Shown in pieces: positions 9,144 through 17,767 of a stretch of DNA of 50,101 nucleotides. The first letter of the stretch is position 1; each line of letters begins with the position of its first letter. Origin of the DNA: Massilia sp. CFBP 13721. GTDB taxonomy: Bacteria; Pseudomonadota; Gammaproteobacteria; Burkholderiales; Burkholderiaceae_D. The stretch is taken from assembly GCF_014842025.1 (NCBI RefSeq), contig NZ_JACYUY010000018.1, positions 81,330 to 131,430 of the forward strand, written 5' to 3'. The notes beneath the pieces were generated by a model. That model was given only the letters and a program-made list of their open reading frames with translations. It did no database searches and was not told the origin of the DNA. The position numbers were made by a program, and so were the translations under genes.

Positions 9144-10199
9144 TTAAACCTCTACCAGATTGCCGGCAGCTACGCCCTTGTACAGCCCTTCCATGTGACA
9201 AGCCGGATAAGTTTCGCGCACTGCGCCTCGAGTCACTTCTGCAAATCCATCGTAGAACCGGACGACCATGTCGCGGCTGACATGACGGAAAGTCTTGTAA
9301 CGGCAAGCCTCAGCAATGGCCTCTAGGCGCGGATTAGAGGCGTTCGACGGTGTATGTGGGTGCGTACTCGGGCTTCGTGGCTGCGAGGGCGTAGCACGCG
9401 TTCTAGCGCTTCTCAGAGGGCTTGCCAGCTTTCGAGCAACATACGCAAAATCATCACCCGAATTTAACAACGACCGCAGGTATTTCACAGCTCGTCCGCC
9501 AGTGATACCAGAGTTCAGCAAGAGATGGCGCTTAACGATCCACACGTCCTGAAGACGCTGGCCAACTTGCTTTGCCAAACCCATTAACGAAAAGATACCG
9601 AAGAGGTCAATGCCAAGTTCACGCTTCAATGGCCAGAGATCGGCTGGTAGGCCTTTTGGTTTTTCAGCTTCGTTGTTAAAAGAAGCTTCTTTTTTAGAAA
9701 GGCAGTTGTTAACCCCTATGCCGTAAGACATTTTGGTCTCGGATTGAGGTGTAGGAATGGTTTCATCCGCAGATGGAGTTGACGGATTCTCCGGGCCGCA
9801 CGATGACGTTTGCTCATCCGTCGTTGGAAGACCGATAAGCTTGCGAAGCGGGGTTGCGACTAGATAGCGCTTGGCCGAGAACTTGCCCCAGCGATTACGA
9901 CCGTCATGTAGCGGGTCTGGATCGAGCCAGCCGTACTCAAGGCACAACGCGATCGTGCGCGTCACTGTCTTCGTGCTCACCCCCAGTTCTAACGCCAACT
10001 TATGGACACTAACGCTGATTTCCTTCTTCGGCTTCCGAATGCGAGTTCGCGCCACCAAATCAATAAATACCCTCATGAAGGACTTTGTCAGCTTGGCTCG
10101 GATATCGGGATGAGTCTCGGCACGAAGTAGGTAAGGGCGTATCGGGGACGGGTAGTCCTCATATGCACTGAGCATGTCGTTATAGGTGAGGTTAAGCAC
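9144..10199 (-). CDS. Plasmid replication initiator, winged-helix type
   Basis: The frame is open from 10223 (GTG), but the best start is GTG at 10199, preceded by GGAGG with five-base spacing; this gives 351 aa. The N-terminal third (about residues 50-100) contains 'SVHKLALELGVSTKTVTRTIALCLEYGWL', a helix-turn-helix/winged-helix pattern seen in theta replication initiators and in phage O-like proteins. The middle (about 130-190) is a Ser/Pro/Thr-rich linker. The C-terminal half has a basic segment ('RSARTRATPSQPRSP') and a second helical domain. It is flanked on both sides by the 19-bp palindromes and lies just beyond parAB, the usual order for single-copy replicons of Burkholderiales. I infer it initiates replication; the exact Rep family is not recognised. 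Confidence 0.7.
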   Translation of the reverse strand: MLNLTYNDMLSAYEDYPSPIRPYLLRAETHPDIRAKLTKSFMRVFIDLVARTRIRKPKKEISVSVHKLALELGVSTKTVTRTIALCLEYGWLDPDPLHDGRNRWGKFSAKRYLVATPLRKLIGLPTTDEQTSSCGPENPSTPSADETIPTPQSETKMSYGIGVNNCLSKKEASFNNEAEKPKGLPADLWPLKRELGIDLFGIFSLMGLAKQVGQRLQDVWIVKRHLLLNSGITGGRAVKYLRSLLNSGDDFAYVARKLASPLRSARTRATPSQPRSPSTHPHTPSNASNPRLEAIAEACRYKTFRHVSRDMVVRFYDGFAEVTRGAVRETYPACHMEGLYKGVAAGNLVEV

Positions 10200-10400
10200 G
10201 TGAACCTCCACTAAGGGGTCCACATACCAGTGCTTCAGGCAATACAGTGTCCTCCGAGAGGACCGGATAGTTAAGATTTAAGCGCACAGCTGCCCCTGTG
10301 GTGCTTCGCACCGCAAAAGTGTTTGACTACCGTGCTGCAGGGGGCTAAGATGAAGTTCTCTAGGCGTCACCTAAGTCCACCGCTAGCGCGGGACTGAAAA

Positions 10401-10430
10401 GAAAAACCCCAGCTCAGCTGGGGTTTTTTA
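10401..10430. terminator. Bidirectional rho-independent terminator
   Basis: The hairpin CCCCAGCT-CAGCTGGGG-type stem (10407-10423) is flanked by AAAAA on the left and TTTTTT on the right, so it can terminate transcription from both directions. It separates the rep promoter region from the palindrome/parB side. Confidence 0.85.
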
Positions 10431-10540
10431 TTTAGCTCATAACATTCGGAAATCCTTTGTATGTTGAAGGCACTCTGGCCTTACTGGCACCAACGGGTTT
10501 CCACCGAATAGAAGGTGGTTCAACTTGTTTTGAATTCATA

Positions 10541-10646
10541 AAATTCATAATATGAATTCCTCGCGATAGCTTTTGACCGGCGAACCCAAAATTCATAATA
10601 TGAACGTGCGCTTCTTCGGATGAATCAAGCGCGTTCATATTATGAA
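10541..10646. repeat. Three copies of the TTCATAATATGAA palindrome beside parB
   Basis: Core copies lie at 10544-10556, 10592-10604 and 10634-10646, 48 and 42 bases apart, each the same 13-bp palindrome found downstream of rep. An extra half site (GAATTCAT) is at 10532. The copies sit between two terminators, just past the 3' end of parB, the position expected of a parS-like centromere or of iterons. A 118-codon frame on the minus strand runs through them but is probably not a gene. Confidence 0.75.
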
Positions 10647-10713
10647 TTTCCGGACTAAATTTCTGAGGTCCAGGAACGGCACGAACAGCCGCGCGCCGAT
10701 GCAGTAGCCCAAG

Positions 10714-10760
10714 CGAAAAAGAAAAAGCCCTACTGACTGCCGACATCGGCAGAGCAGGGC
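10714..10760 (-). terminator. Rho-independent terminator of the parAB operon
   Basis: On the minus strand GCCCT...CTGCCGA-TG-TCGGCAG...AGGGC forms a two-part stem (10727-10760) followed by TTTTTCTTTTT (10714-10726). It begins about 25 bases after the parB stop. It would cut the overlapping 118-codon frame that follows parB, arguing against that frame being translated from full-length mRNA. Confidence 0.75.
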
Positions 10761-10784
10761 AGTTGGCGTTGGCGTGCTTGGGGG

Positions 10785-11825
10785 TCATAGGGTTCCGCTG
10801 CCGATCTCGTCTGGCGCTGAGCTGCTGACCTCTTTGGCCTGGAGCTCAAGCCATGCTTGCAGATGCTTTTCGAAAGCTGCAATATCAAGATCGGGCACTT
10901 TGCAGTTCACGACGACCGAGCGCTTGTCAGCGCTGATTTTGGTGGTGAAAATGAGCCGACGTCCGTTCGTGATTAAGTTAGGCTCGGACCCGTCACGCTC
11001 GGCCTGTCCTTTGATCGCCTGAAGTACCCAGGACTTCAAAGAATTCTGCGCCGCGCCTTCCATCAGACGCTGCACACCACGCTCGATGTCCGCGAGGTTG
11101 TCCGGGTAATCGGAACATAATTTCTTGATAACCGCACCAGTTTGATATCCAAACAGATCGGGCTTAGCATCAAGCATGCGGATGATCTTTGCTGGCAGTT
11201 TCAGCATATCCAGGCAGCCGCTGACCTTCACCGTGCCTTGACCAAAGTAACTTGCGACTTCGCGCTGGGTCTTGCATAGACCTTCCTTGAGTGCCGTTGC
11301 AAACATCAAGGCATACTCGTAATCGGCAAGGCCAACACTCCCGACAGCAAGCAGCAAAGTTTTCGCTTGTGCTTCCCGATTGGTCAGTTCTTCCACGTAG
11401 GCGTCGATCTCGCTCCAGCCGAGGGAACGTGCAGCGCGAATACGACGATGTCCGCTAATGAGCTCGTACTTGCCGTTGACCATTCGCACTTTGATAGGGT
11501 CTGCATGCGCAGCCGTATCCATAGTTTCAGCTAAGCGGTCGATTTCTTCGGGGTCATACTTTAGGCGTGGCTGGAACGGAGAGTCGACAATTTGCGCAAT
11601 CGGAATCTTGTGCGCATCCTCACGGGGGGGCGCAGGGCGCTTTTCGTTGCTCGCAGCCGAAGATTCGCCTTCTTGTGCTGGTTCCACACGGCTCGGCAGT
11701 TCGACCACTGACGGAGCCGCCGCAGGACGTGCGCCCACCAACGGCTTTCGCTGGTCCTCGCCCTCGCGAGCTGCAACCTTCCCCGATGCGACCAAGCCGC
11801 TGACCTTAATAGGTGCACGACTCAT
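10785..11825 (-). CDS. parB: Plasmid partition protein ParB
   Basis: This 346-aa centromere-binding CTPase switch protein acts with ParA to segregate the replicon. Residues 1-70 are a variable, Pro/Glu-rich arm. The ParB N-terminal domain starts at about residue 73 with 'IPIAQIVDSPFQPR' and contains the CTP-binding GHRRIRAA motif at residues 125-132. A helix-turn-helix domain follows ('TQREVASYFGQGTVKVSGCLDML', about 185-215), which would recognise parS. The C-terminus (about 290-346) probably dimerises. The start overlaps the parA stop (ATGA), so the pair is coupled. Palindromic candidate sites lie directly downstream. Confidence 0.92.
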   Translation of the reverse strand: MSRAPIKVSGLVASGKVAAREGEDQRKPLVGARPAAAPSVVELPSRVEPAQEGESSAASNEKRPAPPREDAHKIPIAQIVDSPFQPRLKYDPEEIDRLAETMDTAAHADPIKVRMVNGKYELISGHRRIRAARSLGWSEIDAYVEELTNREAQAKTLLLAVGSVGLADYEYALMFATALKEGLCKTQREVASYFGQGTVKVSGCLDMLKLPAKIIRMLDAKPDLFGYQTGAVIKKLCSDYPDNLADIERGVQRLMEGAAQNSLKSWVLQAIKGQAERDGSEPNLITNGRRLIFTTKISADKRSVVVNCKVPDLDIAAFEKHLQAWLELQAKEVSSSAPDEIGSGTL

Positions 11826-12898
11826 GCCGCCCTCCCCACGCTTGCGAGAGGGGCCAGGCTATTAACGTCCGCCAGCTTGATGTCGTACATGCGGATGAGC
11901 GACTTGGTAAGGTCCAATACATCGCGGGCGCCGACGGAGTTCGGCTCCTTCTCAAGCACTGGACCGTTATTCTTTTCATCGAAGGCGTCGTTTTGGCGGA
12001 CAAATCCGATGAAGTCGCGAACGATCGTGTCGTTGATTTGGTCTGGATAGGTGCTGACCAGCTTGGACAATGCGTCGTTATGCGGCTTCTTCGTCTGGTT
12101 GTACCGGTTGACGATGACGTGATAGTCGAGGTTGAGGCCGGCATCGGCAAAAGCCGAGTTCAGTTCATGGACATTCGAATCCAGGATCTCAAGGGCCTTG
12201 GTACTTGGCCCCTCAGGTACGACGACAGCGAGCAGCGTCTTGCAGGATGTCATCAACGTGTTCGTGAGCAGCGAGGTCGACGGTGCCGAGTCAATCAGGA
12301 TGACGTCGTACTGTGCGAAAACATCGACATAACGCTTGAGCAGCCGCGAGAAGACAAACTCGCGATTGGTCGCGCCCATCAACCAGGAGTCGGTGTCGGC
12401 GAGCGTGATGTCGGCAGGAATAATGTCCAGCATGCCGCCAGCGTAAATCGGCCAGATCGCCGCCTTGACGTCGACGAAGTCCTTTTCCTTCTTCTCATTC
12501 CGGTTCATCAAATCACCAATATGGATGATGCTTTCCGAAACCCAGTCGATGCCGAACAGACCGGTCAACGATGCCTGCGGATCGCCATCGATCATCAGAA
12601 CCTTGTGGCCCATCATCGCTAGGGCAGAGGCGACATTTCCGCAAATGGTCGTTTTGCCAGTACCACCCTTGGCCATCCGGAAGTTCAAGATTGGAGGGAC
12701 AGTTTTCTCTCGCGATGAATCCTCAGAGAGTGACAGCATGCTCATCCGAATCCGGCGAATGTCCTCCGCGGTATAGATGCGATGGTACTGACCCTTATCG
12801 GCTACGTTGTACTTTTCCCGAAACGCCTTGGGCGAACCGGTAAAGCCGCACAACTCTTGTGCCAAACGGGCCTTCACGCCGAAAGGGCGAGCAGACAT
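11822..12898 (-). CDS. parA: Plasmid partition ATPase ParA (type Ia)
   Basis: The open frame extends to 12949, but AGGAGG eight bases upstream selects the ATG at 12898, giving 358 aa. The deviant Walker A motif KGGTGKTT lies at residues 77-84 and is followed by 'VLMIDGDPQASLT' (A' motif) and 'DVILIDSAPSTSLL' (Walker B). The roughly 70-residue N-terminal extension with a helix-turn-helix-like region ('YHRIYTAEDIRRIR') is the mark of type Ia ParA/SopA proteins, which also repress their own promoter. It forms an operon with parB and has a strong promoter with an inverted repeat just upstream. Confidence 0.92.
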   Translation of the reverse strand: MSARPFGVKARLAQELCGFTGSPKAFREKYNVADKGQYHRIYTAEDIRRIRMSMLSLSEDSSREKTVPPILNFRMAKGGTGKTTICGNVASALAMMGHKVLMIDGDPQASLTGLFGIDWVSESIIHIGDLMNRNEKKEKDFVDVKAAIWPIYAGGMLDIIPADITLADTDSWLMGATNREFVFSRLLKRYVDVFAQYDVILIDSAPSTSLLTNTLMTSCKTLLAVVVPEGPSTKALEILDSNVHELNSAFADAGLNLDYHVIVNRYNQTKKPHNDALSKLVSTYPDQINDTIVRDFIGFVRQNDAFDEKNNGPVLEKEPNSVGARDVLDLTKSLIRMYDIKLADVNSLAPLASVGRAA

Positions 12899-12902
12899 GG
12901 AA

Positions 12903-12954
12903 CCTCCTGAATATTGTGTCAACACATCATACAGCTGGCAGGGTAACATTGCAA
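12903..12954 (-). promoter_or_regulatory. parA promoter with operator-like inverted repeat
   Basis: On the minus strand a -35 TTGCAA (12949-12954) and a -10 TATGAT (12926-12931) are separated by exactly 17 bases. Immediately downstream is TGTGTTGACACA (12915-12926), a 5+2+5 inverted repeat covering the expected start site, then the AGGAGG ribosome site. Type Ia ParA proteins autorepress, so this repeat is the likely ParA operator. Confidence 0.7.
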
Positions 12955-13206
12955 AGGAAAACCAAAGAAAATGTACCGAGCGGCCATCAATGTGATTATG
13001 GGTGAATGTCTATGCTTGAGGTGCAAGTTCGCTCGTCGGGCGAGAAAGCGACGCAACGCGGCGCGACAACATAGCGAACAACGAAGATATCACCGTCCGA
13101 TCGCGTTCCTGGTTCAAATACTGTCGAGAAAACGTGACCATTCGCCGACTGGGCTGCGGTCAGCACCACGAGGGGCTATTGTCGCGTTAACACCACATGA
13201 ACTCGA

Positions 13207-14079
13207 TCACTGATTGGCCGTCATCGAAGCCATCCGCGCGACCAGCGTCCGAATATCCGCGATCTGCAAATGAGGTTCGTTGGCCAGCAGTTGGCGGTAG
13301 AGTAGGGCGACGATCTGGATCGTGTCGACCGGGCGCACCGGCAGAGCGATTGCCGCACGGCCGCGCTGGGTCACGCGTACAAAGTAGTGCGAGTCTTGGA
13401 AATCGATAGACAACGACTTGTCATGCGCGCGGCCGTGGCCGTCGAAGCGTAGGGACCGGATCTTGTTCTCCAACAATGCCAGCACTTGGTATGCTTCTTG
13501 AACGGTCAACTGCACCACGATCTTGTTCGGCCAGTCGAATGTTTTGCGAGTGCCGCCGGCGAGCGCGACGGCGCCTTCGATGTTGATCGTGTGCTTGCGC
13601 TCGGCCTGGGTCGTCGCCTCGGCAATACAAAGCGCGGCACCTGAGCTAAATATTTTAAAGCTGTAGTAGGGAGGATCCACCGCGGGCGTTGCCGCCGGCG
13701 TCGGGGCGGCTGCCATGGGCACCGAGGCGGCGCCAAGCTCGACCAGGTAGGATCGAGCAGACGCTGCACGGGCAGATCCGGTCTTGATCGCGTCAATGGA
13801 ATCGAAGAACCGACGTTGTTCCCGACACGCGATCGCCACGAGCTGGTCGACCGGCAGCTGGCCACCGACGCGCCGCAGCGTGGCCCGGGTTTTCGCATCG
13901 AGCACGCGCACGGTTGCCTCCAGCTCGTCCCGTGCCTTGCGCTCGCCGGCGGCGAACGCGAGAAGGGAAGCTTCGAATCGTTTGCCGCCGCCCGAGCCGG
14001 CCAGCTCGAGCAGCTGATCGCGGGAGAGTGCCGGCAGCGAGGCCTGCGCCAGGATGCTCGTAATTTCAGACAGCTTCAT
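13207..14079 (-). CDS. Hypothetical protein coupled to a tyrosine recombinase
   Basis: This 290-aa protein begins 14 bases inside the end of the recombinase gene with a good ribosome site (AAAGGAAG), so it is translated with it. The first about 115 residues are helical and charged. An Ala/Pro linker ('MAAAPTPAATPAVDPP', about 120-136) then joins a beta-rich C-terminal domain ('YYSFKIFSSGAALCIAEATT...HTINIEGAVALAGG...', 'KSLSIDFQDSHYFVRVTQRGRAAIALPV'). The strand pattern could suit a single-strand nucleic-acid-binding fold, but that is a guess. I do not recognise the family. The strict coupling suggests an accessory role in recombination or multimer resolution. Confidence 0.65.
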   Translation of the reverse strand: MKLSEITSILAQASLPALSRDQLLELAGSGGGKRFEASLLAFAAGERKARDELEATVRVLDAKTRATLRRVGGQLPVDQLVAIACREQRRFFDSIDAIKTGSARAASARSYLVELGAASVPMAAAPTPAATPAVDPPYYSFKIFSSGAALCIAEATTQAERKHTINIEGAVALAGGTRKTFDWPNKIVVQLTVQEAYQVLALLENKIRSLRFDGHGRAHDKSLSIDFQDSHYFVRVTQRGRAAIALPVRPVDTIQIVALLYRQLLANEPHLQIADIRTLVARMASMTANQ

Positions 14080-15085
14080 CGGACTTCCTTTTCCTCGGTT
14101 GGGCGGTTTCGTAGATTTCGGCGGACCTTTCCAGCGCTAGTCCCAGGTATCCCTGCAGATCGCTTTTCGTGCGGCCGTGCTTCAACTCTTGTGCGGCGAA
14201 CGTGTTTCGCAAGGTGCGGCCGCCGCTTCGGTTGACGTCAATGCCGGCCCGGGCGAATGTCTCCTTTACCTGGCGCCAGAGCGTTACCTTCGACATCGGC
14301 TTGCCGTTATGGTCGCCGGGGAAAACAAGGTCGCCTTTTAATATGCGCTTGCCCGTGGCATCGACGGCCAGGCGCTCGATGAGCCAACGGCGCAGCGCGT
14401 CGGCGCCATAGCCGTGCACAATGGTTTCGTGCTCGTAGCTGGTGTCGTGTTTGTCCTCTGGACTGATTTTCAATCGGATGGGAAGTTCGCTGAACGAGTC
14501 CTCGACCTCGTCGACGTGAAGGCCGATTGCCTCGGCCACCTTCAGGCCGCCGAAGAGCACCGTCGCCTGTACCGCGTGGTCCCGGCGCCGCTTCCACGCT
14601 TTCGGCGGCCGGCCGGCCCGGTTCGCGCTGGGCGAATCGAGAGAGGGCAGGGCGGCGACAAATGCTTCGATCTGCTCCTCTGTAAGTGCTTCGGTGCCGG
14701 CGTTCTGCGCCAGGTACATGTTGTCCGTTGCCAGTTTGGTGGCCGACGTCGCCGGGTTGGGCGCCACTTGCAGGTGGTTGTAGCAGCGTTCCAGCAGCCG
14801 CAGGTAGCGCTCGGTGATGCCGCTGTTTTGTTCGCCGTTTCGCCGGAGCTCGCCGATGAAGCGTAACAGGTCCTGCTCGCTCACTTGCGAGAATGATCGG
14901 CGCTGGCCAGCGAGCCAGGTCACGAACTTGCGGAACATGAAAATGTAGATGGCAGCCGATTTACTGGACACCGGCTGGGCCGGGCCCTTGCGCGGTCGTC
15001 TGCTCGTCTGGGCGAATTCGTCAGTTTCGAGGAAAGCTTTGAAGGCGGCGACCGGGTCGGCGTCCCATTTTTTTGGATCGGGCAT
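14066..15085 (-). CDS. Tyrosine recombinase with atypical catalytic residues
   Basis: The start at 15085 is preferred (GAGGTG seven bases upstream); the frame stays open to 15214, with another ATG at 15175. The 339-aa product has a SAM-like core-binding domain (about residues 40-115: 'SSKSAAIYIFMFRKFVTWLAGQ...') and a catalytic domain (about 130-330). Alignment by eye to XerC/XerD puts K182 in 'FGGLKVAEAIGL' where the first catalytic Arg is expected, 'RTLRNTFA' (residues 290-297) in place of HxxR, and 'GYLGL' in place of LGH. The nucleophile Tyr is present in 'AEIYETA' (Y325). It may resolve plasmid dimers with altered chemistry, or be catalytically weak. It overlaps the following hypothetical gene. 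Confidence 0.78.
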   Translation of the reverse strand: MPDPKKWDADPVAAFKAFLETDEFAQTSRRPRKGPAQPVSSKSAAIYIFMFRKFVTWLAGQRRSFSQVSEQDLLRFIGELRRNGEQNSGITERYLRLLERCYNHLQVAPNPATSATKLATDNMYLAQNAGTEALTEEQIEAFVAALPSLDSPSANRAGRPPKAWKRRRDHAVQATVLFGGLKVAEAIGLHVDEVEDSFSELPIRLKISPEDKHDTSYEHETIVHGYGADALRRWLIERLAVDATGKRILKGDLVFPGDHNGKPMSKVTLWRQVKETFARAGIDVNRSGGRTLRNTFAAQELKHGRTKSDLQGYLGLALERSAEIYETAQPRKRKSDEAV

Positions 15086-15418
15086 AGGCACCTCGTTGTT
15101 CGAGCTGGAAGCGGCGGTGTGCTGGCCGGCGCCGAAGGCGCCATCAAGCACAGGGTTTTCAGGGTGGACAACCATAAGGATACCATAACTGAAACTAACG
15201 AACGAGCAAGACACACTAATCCATAGGAGATGCGACTGCTGCCGACTCCGGTGCCCAGCCGGGGGGATTCTCTGGACTCTCTTCCTTCTCTTCGTTCTTT
15301 TTGCTCTTTTAGCACTCGATGGCCTGCAGTCAGGCGAAAGTCATTTTAAGGCAGCTGTAAATCCTTGTCCGTTAGTTTCATTTATGGATCTCAGCGAACC
15401 TATCGCATCCTCACTCGA

Positions 15419-15433
15419 TGGACACGGTGTCCA
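15419..15433. promoter_or_regulatory. Perfect palindrome TGGACACGGTGTCCA, copy 1
   Basis: The 15-bp core is a perfect palindrome around a central G, and three further bases on each side (CGA/TCG) extend it to 21 bp. A second copy occurs 590 bases further on. This looks like a dimeric repressor or activator site, possibly for a plasmid-encoded regulator. Confidence 0.6.
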
Positions 15434-16008
15434 TCGCTTCTTCCTCCTAAGTTATTGATTTTAAATGAACCACACACGCTCAGTGTAAATTTTTGGCTCT
15501 GCTTTTATACATTCAACCTCTTTAGTTGCCAAAGTTAAATCTAACTAATGGTTTTCTAATTTACAACACAGAAGCTTCGATAAGATCTGAAGCTAGAAGC
15601 AAGCCTAAGCTGTTCAAATCGAAATTCGAACGATCATTGCTACCAAGACTTTATTCGTTATGGTGGTAACCGACCGCAGCTCTCATTCACCAACCTGACC
15701 TTCCGGCGTAAATTTCGGCGTCAACAACGATCATCTAACCACTCACCATGAATCGATCCTGCGTCTTTTGCTAATATCGCAACAGATGAATGAGCGCAGT
15801 AGGGCGCGATCGCTGTTGCCCAATCGTGCTTGGTGATGTCGGCGTTGGTGGAAATCCCTTCGGACACGCGATAACCCTGCTGCGGTGTACCCCACGAGTA
15901 GCAACAGAAACGGCGGCGCAACTCAATCTGCGCCAAACTCATCATCCTCTCTTCTCACATAAGTGTGCGTCCGCTGCTTCCACAGCTTTGGGTCTAGCCC
16001 TACAGCGA

Positions 16009-16023
16009 TGGACACGGTGTCCA
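16009..16023. promoter_or_regulatory. Perfect palindrome TGGACACGGTGTCCA, copy 2
   Basis: The same 15-bp core as at 15419-15433; the left flank CGA is kept, the right flank is CCA instead of TCG. The half site TGTCCA also recurs in the candidate oriT region at 19532-19632, which may be coincidence. Confidence 0.6.
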
Positions 16024-16311
16024 CCAAGTTTTAAACGTAAGCCGTTGAATATAAACAGATCATGGTACTGGCAACGGTAAAAACTGGTTCGTGTTTTACC
16101 GTTCATCCCATAAATTTATTGATAATAATGCCATTAGTTCTTTACTAGTTTGCAGAAAGGAAACTTTTCCGCCAACCATCTTGCTCTACTCTACTCTGTC
16201 CAAAACTGCTAAAAGGATGGCAGACGCCGACAATGTAGGACCATTGCAATCGCCCTAACCCATCGCTTGTAGGCTTATGACAGCAAGCTTGACGGGCCAC
16301 ACCTTGGAGAG

Positions 16312-16514
16312 GTTATGACTAGGAACGGTGACTGCTGCGACAACGCGACCATAGAGAACACGTTTGCCATTCTTAAGTCCAAATTCTTTTACTTGAATAA
16401 GTTCGACAGCGTTGATGAGTTGCGTGATGGATTGGCCAACTAGATCACGGATCACAACCAGGACCCCTTCAACCCCAACTATAAGGTTTAAGTCCCATTC
16501 AGTACGAGACTTAG
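16312..16514 (+). pseudogene. IS3-family transposase OrfB fragment
   Basis: One frame reads 'RNGDCCDNATIENTFAILKS' then 'FFYLNKFDSVDELRDGLAN' and a stop at 16441, which is the C-terminal catalytic part of IS3-family OrfB (the 'GNCYDNAxxESFFxxLK' motif with the final DDE glutamate). After a frameshift the last motif 'GLSPIQYET' (normally LKGLSPVQYRT) appears and ends at 16514. Only about 65 codons of the integrase core remain, so it is a dead remnant. No terminal repeat could be identified. Confidence 0.8.
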
Positions 16515-16618
16515 ACCTTGGCTCATAGCGATCTCAACCATCTCACTCTATTTGGTCAGTTCAACATGCCAAACGGTTTTTCTCACAGACTGCTGAACCG
16601 GTCTGCACTGCCCTATTG

Positions 16619-17662
16619 TCATTGGCGAGTCGTGAACTGCCACTCCTGGTTAACCACGACATTATTCACGCGGCCCGAGAACTTGGCCGTGTATATCGTA
16701 CTCGTCTTAAGCGGTGCTTTTGCTGCCAGAAACGCGAAGTTCGACGAGAGGTAACGGTTCGGGTCATTCGCCTGGGTCAACAAGCGCGCATCGAGTGGAG
16801 AGGCGCTACCTGCTTCCGTCAGGGTGAACGACAACACCTCGAGAATAGCGCCGGACTTGACGACTACGCTAACTGGATAACCTGTCTTGGTAGGGAAATC
16901 GGCATTGGCCGTCGACAGGTCAGAGAATGGATTTGGCCACTCGACCCCTGTATGAAGCCCAACGCCAGTTTGATTCGCTGCCGGATACGTGCCTAAGTAG
17001 TCACTTGCGTTGACTTGGGGCTTCTGATTCCCGGTCACAAAAACAAACGTTTGCGAGCGATCCTGGCCAACAGCAATCCCAATTTCGCTCGTCGCCTCAA
17101 ACATCAATCCCGCACGGTGATAGATCGTCGAAGCCACGCTATCAAACGCCACTGCGGCGCCTTTGCCGCCGCCGAATGCACCTTGCTCCCCGACGCCCGT
17201 ATCGACATACCCAACAGACTTTGCGCGATCCAGCTCTTGCACGCCAGTGAACAGCGGCTTATCGCCTTGCTCGATGTGGAACCATGCGCGTCCCGTTACC
17301 GGGTCAACGGTGTTCATGTTGATGGCGCCACCGGTGTTCACATCATTCTTGAGGACGTAGGCCAGGTGATTAGCCGCTGTCTTATCGAGCTGAGGGTTCT
17401 GTGCCAACAAGCCCAAGCCGACTTGCGCACGGAACTGATTGTAGAGCGTAACGAATTTGTGTTCTTCGCTGGTCGCCGCGTAGGTGAACGTGGGAACGCT
17501 GGTCTGAATGTCAGCGGGCGTAACCACTAGAGGCGCTGGGACCGAAACAGGCGGGACCGTAGCGATCGGCGCCGATGGGGAATTGCTACCGCCGCCACCG
17601 CCGCAAGCGACAAGGAACAGAACAACAGCGACGGCGGAAGCGCAGGGTTTGAATTTCATCAT
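16619..17662 (-). CDS. CAP-domain lipoprotein
   Basis: This 347-aa precursor has a classic lipoprotein signal peptide with lipobox LVAC (Cys at about residue 20), followed by a Gly/Ser/Pro linker. The CAP (CRISP/SCP/PR1) domain spans about residues 65-200, with 'VTLYNQFRAQVGLGLLAQNPQLDKTAANHLAYV', typical of the family's first helix and strand, and 'IYHRAGLMF'. A beta-rich C-terminal region (about 215-347) follows. A ribosome site GAAAGG lies nine bases before the ATG at 17662; a second ATG follows at once. It should sit in the outer membrane or periplasm. It lies downstream of traM in the same orientation but 106 bases away, so probably has its own promoter. Confidence 0.8.
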   Translation of the reverse strand: MMKFKPCASAVAVVLFLVACGGGGGSNSPSAPIATVPPVSVPAPLVVTPADIQTSVPTFTYAATSEEHKFVTLYNQFRAQVGLGLLAQNPQLDKTAANHLAYVLKNDVNTGGAINMNTVDPVTGRAWFHIEQGDKPLFTGVQELDRAKSVGYVDTGVGEQGAFGGGKGAAVAFDSVASTIYHRAGLMFEATSEIGIAVGQDRSQTFVFVTGNQKPQVNASDYLGTYPAANQTGVGLHTGVEWPNPFSDLSTANADFPTKTGYPVSVVVKSGAILEVLSFTLTEAGSASPLDARLLTQANDPNRYLSSNFAFLAAKAPLKTSTIYTAKFSGRVNNVVVNQEWQFTTRQ

Positions 17663-17767
17663 GGTCTTACCTTTCGAGGAAGTGAGTGCGTTTCTTCGCT
17701 GAAACGTAGAACTACGATATATCGGGAAATTCGCAGCGCAAGCCGGGTTGGCAAACCGGTGCGCCGT

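Larger units (their letters stand above)
15215..16311. other. Low-GC intergenic region with two copies of a palindrome
   Basis: No secure gene. A 74-codon minus-strand frame (15721-15945) has a purine-rich AGAGAGG directly before its ATG, too close to be an ordinary ribosome site, and no recognisable domains. The chief structure is the pair of TGGACACGGTGTCCA palindromes listed separately. Confidence 0.4.

Noticed and set aside
10432..10788. Third gene of the parAB operon (118 codons)
   Set aside because: A strong terminator directly follows parB inside the frame, and the frame consists largely of palindromes and low-complexity sequence. Kept as a finding, not annotated as a gene.
11813..12622. 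Plus-strand frame of 269 codons opposite parA
   Set aside because: It lies wholly antisense to an unmistakable parA with an intact Walker motif, and is a shadow.
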